Positions 5,818-5,886 of a DNA stretch of 5,886 nt are shown here, in pieces. How positions within the stretch are numbered: position 1 is the stretch's first letter; each line of letters starts with the position of its first letter. Source of the stretch: an uncultured Lentisphaeria bacterium (GTDB lineage Bacteria > Verrucomicrobiota > Lentisphaeria > JABSQK01 > CAJWLW01); contig CAJWLW010000305.1 in the NCBI GenBank assembly GCA_913042885.1, positions 1 to 5,886 of the forward strand, in the 5' to 3' direction. The notes beneath the pieces were generated by a model, which was not told the DNA's origin, ran no database searches, and worked only from the letters and a program-made list of their open reading frames with translations. The position numbers and the translations under genes are program-made.

Positions 5818-5886
5818 AGATTCGCTGTGTCTTCGGTCAGCCAGCGCCGCAGGATGGCGATGAGCTGCGTGCTGCAGGTTTTGCCG
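5814..5886 (-). CDS. 3' end of an unidentified minus-strand gene (partial)
   Basis: Twenty-four codons, including a TGA stop at 5816-5814, enter from the right edge and read GKTCSTQLIAILRRWLTEDT followed by ANL. Third codon positions are mostly G or C, as in the mra genes, and the residue mix looks natural; the neighbouring frame on this strand gives a histidine- and arginine-rich string typical of a shadow. The fragment is too short to identify. The GKT near its start should not be taken as a P-loop, since only 21 residues follow. The strong hairpin at 5711-5741 would end its transcript, so it is probably a separate unit from the mra operon. Confidence 0.5.
   Translation of the reverse strand, partial: GKTCSTQLIAILRRWLTEDTANL

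Overview
The window holds the front end of a bacterial division and cell-wall (dcw/mra) cluster, all on the minus strand. It reads right to left as mraZ, rsmH, an ftsL-like gene, ftsI, murE, and the first 14 codons of a further gene that is probably murF. Genes are tightly packed. ftsI and murE overlap in an ATGA, the mraZ to rsmH gap is 6 nt, and the largest gap (49 nt, before ftsL) carries RNA hairpins around the ftsL ribosome binding site. The products form a coherent pathway: a regulator of the cluster (MraZ), a 16S rRNA methyltransferase (RsmH), two septal division proteins (FtsL, FtsI) and a cytoplasmic peptidoglycan-precursor ligase (MurE). MurE carries the DNPR signature, which predicts meso-diaminopimelate peptidoglycan and so a diderm-type wall chemistry. 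The coding DNA is GC-rich with GC-rich third positions. Phylum cannot be fixed from this sequence; a PVC-type or other non-model diderm is possible, but that is only an impression.

The control region lies at about 5243-5460. Directly upstream of mraZ are three exact copies of TAGGGG (minus strand) at a strict 10-bp period. This matches the known MraZ operator geometry (a G-rich pentamer, 5-nt spacers), so the cluster is probably autoregulated by its first gene. Further upstream is a strikingly AT-rich block of about 150 bp that should hold the promoter.

From about 5460 to the right edge is a poorly resolved region. The last 24 codons of an unidentified minus-strand gene end at 5814. A strong bidirectional terminator hairpin lies at 5711-5741. 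Between the hairpin and the AT-rich block are two codon-aligned antisense open frames, one on each strand (plus 5467-5649, minus 5521-5817), and I cannot decide between them. A purine-rich Shine-Dalgarno-like run upstream and the terminator downstream mildly favour a short plus-strand gene or RNA divergent from mraZ.

No CRISPR array, insertion sequence, tRNA or rRNA was seen. The window is mainly a conserved housekeeping locus. Its less ordinary parts are the operator array, the structured ftsL leader and the ambiguous divergent region.
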